DNA of 64,000 bases from Williamsia soli (lineage in GTDB: Bacteria; Actinomycetota; Actinomycetes; Mycobacteriales; Mycobacteriaceae), in assembly GCF_017377795.1 (NCBI RefSeq), contig NZ_JAFRDR010000003.1, forward strand, positions 186,001 through 250,000, written 5' to 3'. Positions 17,404 to 25,573 of this stretch are shown here, one piece after another (position 1 is the stretch's first letter; each line of letters begins with the position of its first letter). The translations under genes were made by a program, and so were the position numbers. The notes beneath the pieces were generated by a model. The model was not told where the DNA came from, ran no database searches, and saw only the letters and a list, made by a program, of their open reading frames with translations.

Positions 17404-18774
17404 ATGAATGACTTGCCTTTCGGATTCTCGGCCGCTTCCGGTGATGACGGGGACGGTGACTCGTCTGGCAAGAAGCCCGGCGACTTCGACCCCAACCAGC
17501 TGGGTCAGATGCTGTCGCAACTCGGTCAGATGCTCTCCGGCATGGGTGCCGGAATGGGCACCGGAACCGGGGGCGAACCGGTGAACTACCAGGTGGCAAC
17601 CCAACTGGCGCGCCAGCAGATCGGTAAGCACAGTCCCGTCAGCGAGCGGGAGACCTCCGCGGTCACCGACTCGGTGCGTCTGGCCGAGGTCTGGCTGGAC
17701 AATGTCACGACTCTGCCCGCAGGCGTCAGCGCCACCGAGGCGTGGAGCTCCGTCGAGTGGCTGGAGAAAACGCTTCCGGTCTGGAAGACGCTGTGCAATC
17801 CGGTGGCCGAACAGATCGCCGGAACGTGGACCAAGAACCTTCCCGAAGAAGCCAGAGAAATCGCCGGGCCCATGATGGGGATGGTCAGCCAGATGGGGAG
17901 CATGGCCTTCGGCACCCAGCTCGGTCAGGGACTCGGGCAGCTCGCGAAAGAGGTGTTGACCTCCACCGATATCGGCCTGCCGCTGGCACCCTCGGGCATG
18001 GCTGTGTTGTTGCCCGAGGCAGTTGCGGCCTTCAGCGACGGACTCGAGCAGCCGAGCCAGGAGATCATTGTCTTCCTCGCCGCACGCGAGGCCGCGCACG
18101 TACGCCTGTTCACCCACGTTCCGTGGCTGAAGCAACGGCTGCTCTCGACGGTCGAGGAGTACGCGCGCGGCATCACCATCGACTTCTCCGGAATCCAGGA
18201 CGCTGCCGCCGGCATCGACCCGACCGCGCTCCTGTCCGATCCCAGCAAGATCCAAGATCTGATGGCCGGGGGCGCAGCGTTCGAACCGAAGACCTCACCC
18301 GCTCAGGAACACGCTCTCGCGCGCCTGGAAACAATCCTGGCCCTGATCGAAGGCTGGGTGGAAACCGTTGTTTCCCAGGCACTCTCGGACCGTATCCCAT
18401 CCGTGGGTGCGCTCACGGAGACGATGCGCCGACGCCGCGCCACCGGCGGACCGGCTGAGGAGACCTTCGCCACGCTGATCGGTTTGGAGCTGCGCCCCCG
18501 CAAGCTGCGCGAAGCTGCCGATCTGTGGACCAAACTCCTCGAGTCGTCGGATGTCGAGACCCGCGACGGGGTGTGGGCTCACCCCGATCTCGTCCCCGAT
18601 GCCGACGACCTCGACCACCCGGCGGCATTCATCGACCGGGTCATCGGCGGCGGCGTCGATCCCTTCGACGACCCGATTGCCCAGCTCGAGAAGACCATTG
18701 CCGACGAAGCCGAGAAACGCGGCGAGAAGCCCGGAGACAGCGGCGACGACGGCGGCGAGAACCCCACCGCTTGA
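17404..18774 (+). CDS. Zincin-like metallopeptidase (DUF2342)
   Basis: A 456-residue protein matching Rv3195. A glycine/methionine-rich N-terminus (QLGQMLSGMGAGMGTGTGG) precedes the domain at about 60-420. The segment FLAAREAAHVRLFTHVPWLK contains Glu and His of the modified zincin motif (EAAH), and a second cluster follows. The acidic C-terminus is low complexity. No signal peptide, so probably cytoplasmic. It is divergently transcribed from the PDZ-protease gene with a shared 131-bp promoter region. The peptidase role is family knowledge. Confidence 0.82.
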   Translation: MNDLPFGFSAASGDDGDGDSSGKKPGDFDPNQLGQMLSQLGQMLSGMGAGMGTGTGGEPVNYQVATQLARQQIGKHSPVSERETSAVTDSVRLAEVWLDNVTTLPAGVSATEAWSSVEWLEKTLPVWKTLCNPVAEQIAGTWTKNLPEEAREIAGPMMGMVSQMGSMAFGTQLGQGLGQLAKEVLTSTDIGLPLAPSGMAVLLPEAVAAFSDGLEQPSQEIIVFLAAREAAHVRLFTHVPWLKQRLLSTVEEYARGITIDFSGIQDAAAGIDPTALLSDPSKIQDLMAGGAAFEPKTSPAQEHALARLETILALIEGWVETVVSQALSDRIPSVGALTETMRRRRATGGPAEETFATLIGLELRPRKLREAADLWTKLLESSDVETRDGVWAHPDLVPDADDLDHPAAFIDRVIGGGVDPFDDPIAQLEKTIADEAEKRGEKPGDSGDDGGENPTA

Positions 18775-18878
18775 TTTTTCGCCGGGTGCCATTTTGTGCA
18801 GGTCAGGGCCGATCTCGGCTGTGGATAACTGCGATGCGGCGAGAGCAGCGCTTGTGTAGGCCCTGATTGGGTGACGTC

Positions 18879-19775
18879 ATGGCCGTCATCACCTCTCTCC
18901 CCGTGCTCCGCCCCGGCGTCGCGGTTCTCGTCAGACCCGGTGGGCGCATCCAGGTGGGCTGCGACCCGGACACAGCGATCATCGTCGAACCGTCCGAGGG
19001 CGTGCATCCCGCCCAACTCGCGGCGCTGCTGCGATCGATGACGAGCAAGCGACCACCGGGTGAGGTCGAGGCCGCTGCGATCGAGGCAGGTCTGTCCCGG
19101 AACGAGGTCGCCGAGCTGCTCGACGACCTCGTTGTCGCCGGCATCGCACATCACGAGGTCGGGTCGTCCACCCGGCTGCGGGTGCGGGTACACGGCGCCG
19201 GTCCGCTGGCCGTGGCCATTTCACGAGCCCTTCACGGCGCCGGAGTCGACCTTGCGCGATCAGTACGCAGGCCTTCGCTCATCGACACCGAGGACCAGGA
19301 CCCGCTGGTCCATCAGGAACGGGTGTCGACCTGGGCGACAGACCTCGTGATGCTGACCGACTACCTCACGCACGACCCGTGGCTGGTGTCGAGCCTCATG
19401 CGTCATCGCATTCCTCACCTGATGGTGCGGCTGCGTGACGGCGTGGGGGTCATCGGTCCGATGGTGCTACCCGGTCTGACGAGTTGCCTGCACTGTGCCG
19501 ATCATCACCGCACCGACCGAGATCGCGACTGGCCGACCGTCAGCGCGCAACTACTGGGGACCTGCGGCTGGGCCGGATCCGCCACCATCGCCGGAACCGT
19601 CGCGGTCGCGGCCGCGCAAATCGAACAGATCACCGCCGTCACCCGCTCGGGCCAGGTGAACCAGCCACCGCCGTCGACCCTGAACACCACGATCGAATTC
19701 CGGGCAAACCCGTCATCGATGGTGCTGCGCCACTGGCCACCGCATCCGCTTTGCGGCTGCCGGTCAGCCCGGTGA
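18879..19775 (+). CDS. ThiF / cyclodehydratase-like protein (Rv3196-like)
   Basis: A 298-residue protein. An N-terminal RRE-like winged region (MAVITSLPVLRPGVAVLVRPGG...) is followed by a Rossmann-like E1/ThiF core (RLRVRVHGAGPLAVAISRALHG). Late in the chain CLHCADHH and C-terminal CGCRSAR supply a likely zinc tetrad. This matches proteins annotated as TOMM leader-binding or cyclodehydratase partners. No YcaO, precursor peptide or dehydrogenase gene is nearby, so a natural-product role is not supported here. It is followed by the AarF kinase gene in the same direction. ATG at 18879 chosen; a TTG four codons earlier is open. Confidence 0.75.
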   Translation: MAVITSLPVLRPGVAVLVRPGGRIQVGCDPDTAIIVEPSEGVHPAQLAALLRSMTSKRPPGEVEAAAIEAGLSRNEVAELLDDLVVAGIAHHEVGSSTRLRVRVHGAGPLAVAISRALHGAGVDLARSVRRPSLIDTEDQDPLVHQERVSTWATDLVMLTDYLTHDPWLVSSLMRHRIPHLMVRLRDGVGVIGPMVLPGLTSCLHCADHHRTDRDRDWPTVSAQLLGTCGWAGSATIAGTVAVAAAQIEQITAVTRSGQVNQPPPSTLNTTIEFRANPSSMVLRHWPPHPLCGCRSAR

Positions 19776-19808
19776 ACTAAGCTCGGGGCATTGGAAAGGG
19801 GAAACTCA

Positions 19809-21125
19809 ATGGCTGAGATCACACGAGGTGGGGCGCGCAGAAATGCGAAACTCGCTTCGCTTCCGCTCGGGGTGGCTGGAAGAGCGGCCTCCGGCTTCGG
19901 TAAGAGACTCGCGGGTGGGGACCGGGACGAGATCGCCGCCGACATGATGGAGAAGACCGCGGAACAGCTGTTCGCCGTTCTCGGCGAACTCAAGGGCGGC
20001 GCGATGAAGGTCGGGCAGGCGCTCTCGATCATGGAGGCCGCGATCCCCGAGGAATTCGGGGAACCATTCCGCGACGCACTGACGAAGCTGCAGGCAGAGG
20101 CACCGCCGCTACCCGCGGCCAAGGTCCACGGAGTGCTCGACAACCAGCTCGGGACCAAGTGGCGCGAACGATTCAAGGAATTCTCCGACGAACCGGCAGC
20201 CTCAGCGTCCATCGGCCAGGTGCACAAGGCACTGTGGCACGACGGCCGCGAGGTAGCGGTGAAGGTGCAGTACCCGGGCGCAGACCACGCTCTCAAGGCC
20301 GACCTCAAGACCATGTCCCGAATGACCGGCCTGCTCAAACGCCTGTCCCCCGGCACCGACGTCAAGTCCATGATGGACGAGCTGATCGACCGCACCGAAG
20401 ACGAACTGAACTACACCAAGGAAGCCAACAACCAACGGGCCTTCGCCAAGGCGTTCGCGGACGATCCCAATTTCGTGATCCCGAAGGTGGTCGCGTCGGC
20501 GCCCAAAGTCGTTGTATCAGAATGGATCACCGGCATCCCGATGTCCAAGGTGATCAAGGAGGGCACCGTCGAGGAGCGTAACGCCGCGGCCGCCAAGATG
20601 ACCGAGTTCGAGGTGAGCTCACCGAGCCGGGTCGGGCTCGTACACGGAGATCCGCACCCCGGGAATTTCCAGTTCCAGGCCGACGGCCGGATGGCCATCC
20701 TCGACTTCGGCGCCGTCGGCCACTATCCGAACGGTCTTCCCGCGGCCACCGGACCGATCCTGCGACTGTGCAGGGACAGGAAGTACGACCAACTCAAAGA
20801 AGAGATGGTGCGCGCCAACTTCATCCAGCGTTCGCATCAGGACAAGGTGACTCCGCAAGATCTCGAGGCATATTTGCGCCCCTACGTCGATCCGCTGTAC
20901 AGCGAGTCGTTTCACTTCACCCGCAAGTGGTTGCAGAAAGCGGCAGGAGCAGCTTCGGATCCTCGTGGTGATGTCTACAAGACTTCACGAAATCTGAACT
21001 GTCCCAAAGAATATGTGATGGTGTTCCGAGTCCTTGGAGGTTGCGTGGGCATCGCTGCACAACTCGATGCCGAGGCTCCCTACCGGGCGATCATGGAACG
21101 GTGGGTCACGGGACTCGCGGAGTGA
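19809..21125 (+). CDS. ABC1/AarF-type atypical kinase (Rv3197-like)
   Basis: A 438-residue ABC1/UbiB-family kinase. The KxGQ motif is in GGAMKVGQALS (about 63-73), the A-rich loop in PAASASIGQVHKA, catalytic VHGDPHPGNF and metal-binding LDFGAVGHY. A Shine-Dalgarno GAAAGGGG precedes the ATG at 19809. In mycobacteria the homologue lies beside whiB7 and has been tied to macrolide tolerance. Here it converges on whiB7 across a 20-bp perfect terminator hairpin. Confidence 0.87.
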   Translation: MAEITRGGARRNAKLASLPLGVAGRAASGFGKRLAGGDRDEIAADMMEKTAEQLFAVLGELKGGAMKVGQALSIMEAAIPEEFGEPFRDALTKLQAEAPPLPAAKVHGVLDNQLGTKWRERFKEFSDEPAASASIGQVHKALWHDGREVAVKVQYPGADHALKADLKTMSRMTGLLKRLSPGTDVKSMMDELIDRTEDELNYTKEANNQRAFAKAFADDPNFVIPKVVASAPKVVVSEWITGIPMSKVIKEGTVEERNAAAAKMTEFEVSSPSRVGLVHGDPHPGNFQFQADGRMAILDFGAVGHYPNGLPAATGPILRLCRDRKYDQLKEEMVRANFIQRSHQDKVTPQDLEAYLRPYVDPLYSESFHFTRKWLQKAAGAASDPRGDVYKTSRNLNCPKEYVMVFRVLGGCVGIAAQLDAEAPYRAIMERWVTGLAE

Positions 21126-21143
21126 TCTGACCCTGCCACATAC

Positions 21144-21187
21144 CGAAACGGGCGGATACGAGACTTCTCTCGTATCCGCCCGTTTCG
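21144..21187. terminator. Bidirectional terminator between aarF-like gene and whiB7
   Basis: A perfect 20-bp stem, CGAAACGGGCGGATACGAGA with its complement, closed by a CTTC tetraloop, in the 80-bp gap between two convergent genes. Confidence 0.92.
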
Positions 21188-21205
21188 TATCTCTCACGGT
21201 CGGTG

Positions 21206-21496
21206 TCATGCAGCCTGGTTCTTCCGCGGCCGGCCACGTGGGCGCTTGCGGGCGATCACGACACCCTGGTCGAAGATCTCACCACCCCAGACTCCCCATG
21301 GTTCACGCCGGTCGAGGGCCTCGGTGAGGCATTCCCGCCGCAGTGGGCAATCGCCGCACAGCGCTTTGGCCTGCTCGAGGTCACCCGGGTTCTCGGAGAA
21401 CCACAGGTCTGCGTCCGCGAACTGGCACGGAAGTTCTGTTTTGGCGATGTCCAGTGCGAGCCCGCCGCCGATACACGACTCGAGTACCTCGGTCAT
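21206..21496 (-). CDS. whiB7: WhiB7 transcriptional regulator
   Basis: A 96-residue iron-sulfur protein. Four ligand cysteines are at 24, 47, 50 and 56 (CGDC and C spacing). The GVWGG turn is at 68-72 and a C-terminal AT-hook RGRPRK at 87-92; the hook separates WhiB7 from other WhiB proteins. WhiB7 binds the sigma-A subunit and AT-rich DNA before -35 elements to turn on intrinsic antibiotic resistance genes. GGAGGA precedes the ATG at 21496. A leader of about 460 nt with an upstream ORF and a terminator controls it. Confidence 0.95.
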   Translation of the reverse strand: MTEVLESCIGGGLALDIAKTELPCQFADADLWFSENPGDLEQAKALCGDCPLRRECLTEALDRREPWGVWGGEIFDQGVVIARKRPRGRPRKNQAA

Positions 21497-21586
21497 CAGT
21501 ATTCCTCCACTGTCGAATGTGCTTGTCGGATGTTGTGCTTGAGACCCGGGCACTTCAGTGGTGGTGGAACGAGGATGTTCCTAGAA

Positions 21587-21632
21587 CACAAAAGAGGCCA
21601 CGGGTTCGCTGTCGCGATTCGCCGTGGCCTCG
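21587..21632 (-). terminator. whiB7 leader attenuator
   Basis: In the minus-strand sense GAGGCCACGG (21631-21622) pairs with CCGTGGCCTC (21603-21594) and is followed by TTTT at 21593-21590. It lies 14 nt after the leader ORF stop and 91 nt before the whiB7 ATG. This is a complete intrinsic terminator inside the leader. Confidence 0.88.
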
Positions 21633-21645
21633 AATGGAGTCTGAA

Positions 21646-21864
21646 CTAGGTCAGATCAAACACTCTGTCCACAGGGAACGCTGAGCGGTTTACCGCCGAA
21701 ATCGCTGCTTTGGGAGCCAGAAATTCCGGCTTTCCGGCGACTGCGCGATGATGCGCTTGTCCGCTTCGCGGGCGCTGGGCGAGGGGCAGCGTCCGATGCC
21801 ACGAACCGCATGCCATGCCGGCATGTTCGACAGCGCTCTCGGCGGTGGTGAACAAATCGTTCAT
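21646..21864 (-). CDS. whiB7 upstream leader ORF (72 codons)
   Basis: A 72-codon ORF with a strong ribosome binding site (GGAAGGGAGAGG, 5 bases before ATG 21864). It begins MNDLFTTAESAVEHAG and ends FPVDRVFDLT. It does not resemble an enzyme and lies wholly inside the leader. Translation would place a ribosome at the stop just before the attenuator stem. A small stem (TCTGA/TCAGA, 21640-21655) puts the stop codon in its loop. In mycobacteria and Streptomyces, whiB7 leaders also have an upstream ORF whose impeded translation relieves termination. Confidence 0.8.
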   Translation of the reverse strand: MNDLFTTAESAVEHAGMACGSWHRTLPLAQRPRSGQAHHRAVAGKPEFLAPKAAISAVNRSAFPVDRVFDLT

Positions 21865-21964
21865 CGGACCTCTCCCTTCCTTGCAATCGCGTGCGCATTG
21901 AGTGCGTGGTGTGGCCGGTGGGCCGATCGAGCAGATCGATGCGACCCCCGCCGTGTTGTTGTCC

Positions 21965-22003
21965 ACAGTAAACGGGGGCGTCCAGATCGCACAACCTATT
22001 TTT
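21965..22003 (-). promoter_or_regulatory. whiB7 autoregulated promoter
   Basis: On the minus strand: AAAAAT at 22003-21998, then AGG, TTGTGC as -35 (21994-21989), an 18-bp spacer and TACTGT as -10 (21970-21965). An AT tract just before the -35 is the known WhiB7 recognition feature, so autoactivation is expected. Confidence 0.75.
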
Positions 22004-22053
22004 GACCTGCAGTTTCTTCCGAATCCTCGACTGCGGATCCACCCCGCGTCGAG

Positions 22054-24129
22054 CTATCCCGTGCCGATGTCCCGGACGAGCGCGAGAACGTCCTCCCCGT
22101 ACTGGTCGAGTTTCTTCGCCCCGATGCCCGGAATCGCCACCAGTGCAGGGACATCGCCGGGCTGTTGCTCGGCGATCGCGATCAGGGTGTTGTCCGAGAA
22201 GACCACGTACGCCGGAACTTTCTGTTCTTTCGCACGACCGGAGCGCCATTCCTTGAGCGCCACCAACAGACCCTCGTCGAGGTCGGAGGGGCAACCCTCG
22301 CACCGGCCGAGCAGGGACGCAGTCTTACCGAGCAACGGTTTGTCGCACACTCGGCATCGCGGTCCGGACTTCTTGCGCTTCGGTTCCGCGATCCGAGACG
22401 CCGGCGAGTCCTCGGGAACCAGATCGACCAGAAACCGCGAGCGACGCCGCGACGCCCGGCCGCCCTCGTTGCGCGACAACGCCCAGGACATCTGCAGGTG
22501 CTCGCGAGCGCGCGTCACGCCCACGTACAGCAACCGGCGTTCCTCCTCGATGGCGTCGTCGCCTGCTTTGACCGCCTGATTGATCGGCAACGATCCGTCA
22601 ACGAGTCCGACGAGGAACACCGCATCCCACTCCAGCCCCTTCGCCGCGTGCAGCGACGAGAGCGTCACGCCCTGGACGGTCGGTGGGTGCCGAGCCTCCG
22701 ACCGCGCCGACAACTCGCGCGCGACCTCGGTCAGGGTGAGGTCGGCGTCCTCGGTCAGCATGTCCTCGGTCATCTTCTGAAGAGCCAGCAGCGACTCCCA
22801 CCGCTCCCGTGCCTGCGCACCCGCGGGCGGTTCGTCGGTGAGCCCCAGTGGCACCAGGATCGCGCGCAGCAGGGTCACAGTGTCGGCGTCGGCGGGCAGG
22901 TCGTCGCGTGCTGCGGCCTGGTTGATCGACCGCATCGCCTGCCGGATCTCGGCCCGCGAGAAGAAGGCCTCGCCGCCGCGCACCTGGTACGGGATACCCG
23001 CGGCGGTCAGCGCCTGCTCATGGGCTTCGGACTGTGCGTTGATCCGGTAGAGGATGGCGATCTCCGAGCCCGGAACACCCTGCGCCATCAACCGCTTGAT
23101 CGATCGGGCGACCGCGGTGGCCTCGGCGGGCTCGTCGGGGTACTCCGCGAAATACGGCTCAGGCCCGCTGGGTCGTTGCCCGATGAGTTGCAGGCGGGTG
23201 CCGGCGATCCTGCCGTGCGCCGCGCCGATGACCCGGTTGGCCAGGCTCACGACCTCCGGGGTGGACCGGTAGTCACGCTCGAGCCGCACCACCATGGCCT
23301 CGGGAAAGCGACGGGAGAAGTCGAGGAGGTAGCTCGGGGTGGCGCCGGTGAACGAGTAGATCGTCTGGTTGGCGTCGCCGACGACGGTCAGGTCGTCCCG
23401 CTCCCCGACCCAGGCGTTGAGCAAGGCTTGCTGGGCGGGTGTGACGTCCTGGTATTCGTCGACGACGAAACACCGATAGCGGTCCCGGAACTCCTCCGCG
23501 AGTACCGGGTGATCGTCGAGAATCGCACGGGTCATCAAGAGCAGATCGTCGAAGTCGAGGAGCTGATCTCCCGATGAGGACACTTTGAGCTGCTCGTACC
23601 GCTCGTACACGGCAGCGACCTGCTCCGCGGGCAGAGGCGATTCCCTACGGGATTTGGCGACCATCGCCGGATACTCGGCAGGCCCGATGAGCGAACCCTT
23701 GGCCCACTCGATCTCCGAGATCAGGTCACGCAGCGTATCCGTGGTGGTCGGAGCGCCCGCAGATCTGGCGGCGCGCGAGACCACCGGGAACTTGTTGTCG
23801 AGCAGTTCCCACTGGTTCTCACCGATGGCCTGCGGCCAGAAGTACCGCAGTTGCCGCAGCGCAGCCGCGTGGAACGTCAATGCCTGCACCGCATTTCCCT
23901 GGCCGGAGATGCCGAGGGAACGCAGCCGGGTGCGCATCTCACCGGCGGCGCGGGCGGTGAAGGTGACCGCGAGGACCTGACTTGCGCGGACGTGACCGTC
24001 ACCCACCAGATGGGCGATACGACGGGTGATCGTGCGGGTTTTACCGGTCCCCGCGCCGGCCAGCACGCAGACCGGTCCGCGGGGCGCCAGCACGGCGGCC
24101 TGCTGTTGAGGGTCCAGTGAGGCGTTCAT
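22054..24129 (-). CDS. uvrD2: UvrD2 superfamily-I DNA helicase with HRDC domain
   Basis: A 691-residue 3'-5' helicase. Walker A is [10 protein letters not shown] (about 25-34), motif [14 protein letters not shown], then QTIYSFTGA, and motif [15 protein letters not shown]. After the helicase comes a tetracysteine segment (CRVCDKPLL...RCEGCP) and a C-terminal HRDC domain (LLVALKEWR...[16 protein letters not shown]). That is the mycobacterial UvrD2 layout. The ATG at 24129 is followed by [20 protein letters not shown], the expected Q-motif start. It is divergent from the mycoredoxin gene. Confidence 0.93.
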   Translation of the reverse strand: MNASLDPQQQAAVLAPRGPVCVLAGAGTGKTRTITRRIAHLVGDGHVRASQVLAVTFTARAAGEMRTRLRSLGISGQGNAVQALTFHAAALRQLRYFWPQAIGENQWELLDNKFPVVSRAARSAGAPTTTDTLRDLISEIEWAKGSLIGPAEYPAMVAKSRRESPLPAEQVAAVYERYEQLKVSSSGDQLLDFDDLLLMTRAILDDHPVLAEEFRDRYRCFVVDEYQDVTPAQQALLNAWVGERDDLTVVGDANQTIYSFTGATPSYLLDFSRRFPEAMVVRLERDYRSTPEVVSLANRVIGAAHGRIAGTRLQLIGQRPSGPEPYFAEYPDEPAEATAVARSIKRLMAQGVPGSEIAILYRINAQSEAHEQALTAAGIPYQVRGGEAFFSRAEIRQAMRSINQAAARDDLPADADTVTLLRAILVPLGLTDEPPAGAQARERWESLLALQKMTEDMLTEDADLTLTEVARELSARSEARHPPTVQGVTLSSLHAAKGLEWDAVFLVGLVDGSLPINQAVKAGDDAIEEERRLLYVGVTRAREHLQMSWALSRNEGGRASRRRSRFLVDLVPEDSPASRIAEPKRKKSGPRCRVCDKPLLGKTASLLGRCEGCPSDLDEGLLVALKEWRSGRAKEQKVPAYVVFSDNTLIAIAEQQPGDVPALVAIPGIGAKKLDQYGEDVLALVRDIGTG

Positions 24130-24204
24130 GGCACCAGTATTCCAACGGCTGCCGACAGAGCTGACGCTGCGGGTCGCGCGCTGCGCACAAGGCATCAAAC
24201 TTCG

Positions 24205-24278
24205 GCACGCTCGACGCACGCAAGAGCACGCTCGACGTTTAAAAGAGCACGCTCAGCGCACGCAAGAGTCCGCTCGAC
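24205..24278. repeat. 21-bp tandem repeat, 3.5 units
   Basis: Units begin at 24205, 24226, 24247 and 24268. GCACGCTCGACGCACGCAAG is the first unit minus its last base; the others differ at a few positions (unit 2 has GTTTAAAA in the middle, unit 4 is partial). The array fills the intergenic region between divergent uvrD2 and the mycoredoxin gene. Confidence 0.85.
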
Positions 24279-24323
24279 AACTCCCACACGGAACACCTGA
24301 CGCCGTCATGGTGTTATGTAGGC

Positions 24324-24575
24324 GTGACTACGGAGAACGCGACTTTGACCATGTACACCACCACCTGGTGCGGCTACTGCAAGCGCCTCAAGATGGGCCT
24401 CAAAGGCCAGGGCATCGAGTGGGTGGAGATCGACATCGAGCAGGACCCGGCCGCCGCGGAATTCGTCGGCAGCGTGAACGGTGGCAACCATGTGGTCCCC
24501 ACCGTCAAGTTCGCCGATGGCAGCACCGCGACCAACCCCACCGTCGCAGACGTGCGCAAGAAGCTGGGTGTCTGA
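24324..24575 (+). CDS. mrx1: Mycoredoxin (glutaredoxin-like)
   Basis: An 83-residue thioredoxin-fold protein with the redox motif WCGYC at about 15-19 and the cis-Pro segment VVPTVKFADGS. Mycoredoxins reduce mycothiol mixed disulfides, using electrons from mycothiol. The gene lies between uvrD2 and nudC, as Rv3198A does in M. tuberculosis. The start is a GTG at 24324; the stop is 2 bp from the convergent nudC stop. Confidence 0.9.
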   Translation: MTTENATLTMYTTTWCGYCKRLKMGLKGQGIEWVEIDIEQDPAAAEFVGSVNGGNHVVPTVKFADGSTATNPTVADVRKKLGV

Positions 24576-24577
24576 CG

Positions 24578-25531
24578 CTATCCGCGGGTGACCTGGTCAG
24601 GAGCGGGCGTGTAGGCCCAGGCCCTGATCAGGGCGCTGGCGATCGAGATGGACCCGGGCAGACGTAGTCGGGCGTCGTCGACGATGGGTTTGCCGTCCGA
24701 CCCCATCCACTCTTCCTGGGCTTCGATCGCCGTGATGACCTCGTCGCGACCGAACCACTCGGCCGCCGCGATCTCGCCGTCGATGAAATCGAGGGGTTGT
24801 TCCGGGTCTGCGGTGACCTCGAAGCCGAGCATGAGCGACCGCGGGAACGGCCACGGCTGAGAGCCCACGTACATCGGGTCCCAGGTGTCGAGCCCGACTT
24901 CTTCGTGCACCTCGCGCAGTACGCACTGCTCGAGGGACTCCCCTGGCTCGACGAATCCGGCGAGGGTCGAGAACCAGCGATCGGGCCATTGCGCCTGCCT
25001 GCCGAGCAAGATGCGGTCGGCGCCGTCGTGGACGACGGTGATGATCGCCGGATCCGTGCGCGGGAACTCCTCTTTGCCGCTGATCGTGTTGCGCCGGACC
25101 CAACCGCCCTTGGCCGGCTCGGTGCGCGCACCGTCGACCGGCGAAAACCGGGCATTGTCATGCCAATTGAGGACGCCGAGCGCTGTCGAGAGGATGCCCG
25201 CCTCGTTCGCGCCGAGGAGTTGCGCACCGCGGCGCGGGTCGTCCTTGGGTCCGTCGATGATGTCGAAGCGCATTGCCCACATGTCGCGGCCCTCTTCAGG
25301 GTGCAGACCGAGGAACACCGCTTCCGGCGGTGGTTCGTCGCCGGCGTCCAGGGCCATGATCCAGCCCAGGCCGTCCTCCCCCACCGGATAGCGGCCGGAC
25401 GGATCGATCTGGAGCAATAGCGCATCAGGCCACTTGGCCTTCAGCCGCTGCTCGTCGTGCCTGATCTCATCGGCACGGTCGTACACGGCCCGCGACAACA
25501 TCGGTGGCATCTCGAACTCAAAGCGCGGCAA
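24578..25531 (-). CDS. nudC: NADH diphosphatase NudC, zinc ribbon cysteines lost
   Basis: A 317-residue Nudix hydrolase that splits NAD(H) and can remove NAD caps from RNA (family knowledge). The Nudix box spans about 192-214, with GFVEPGESLEQCVLREVHEE in full. The NudC-specific SQPWPFPRS is at 224-232 and looks intact. The zinc-ribbon position (about 128-155) reads FSPVDGARTEPAKGGW, with no cysteine at any of the four usual ligand places. The order after mrx1 and before the K+ channel gene matches Rv3199c. Confidence 0.9.
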   Translation of the reverse strand: MPRFEFEMPPMLSRAVYDRADEIRHDEQRLKAKWPDALLLQIDPSGRYPVGEDGLGWIMALDAGDEPPPEAVFLGLHPEEGRDMWAMRFDIIDGPKDDPRRGAQLLGANEAGILSTALGVLNWHDNARFSPVDGARTEPAKGGWVRRNTISGKEEFPRTDPAIITVVHDGADRILLGRQAQWPDRWFSTLAGFVEPGESLEQCVLREVHEEVGLDTWDPMYVGSQPWPFPRSLMLGFEVTADPEQPLDFIDGEIAAAEWFGRDEVITAIEAQEEWMGSDGKPIVDDARLRLPGSISIASALIRAWAYTPAPDQVTRG

Positions 25532-25573
25532 ACGGTTTCCTCCTGATGGTGCGCGGCAGATGGAGCGGCGTGG

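Noticed and set aside
24128-24667. Open reading frame with heptad repeats ([21 protein letters not shown])
   Set aside because: The heptads are the 21-bp DNA repeat read in frame. The frame runs through the mycoredoxin gene on the same strand in a wrong phase, and the protein has no family pattern.
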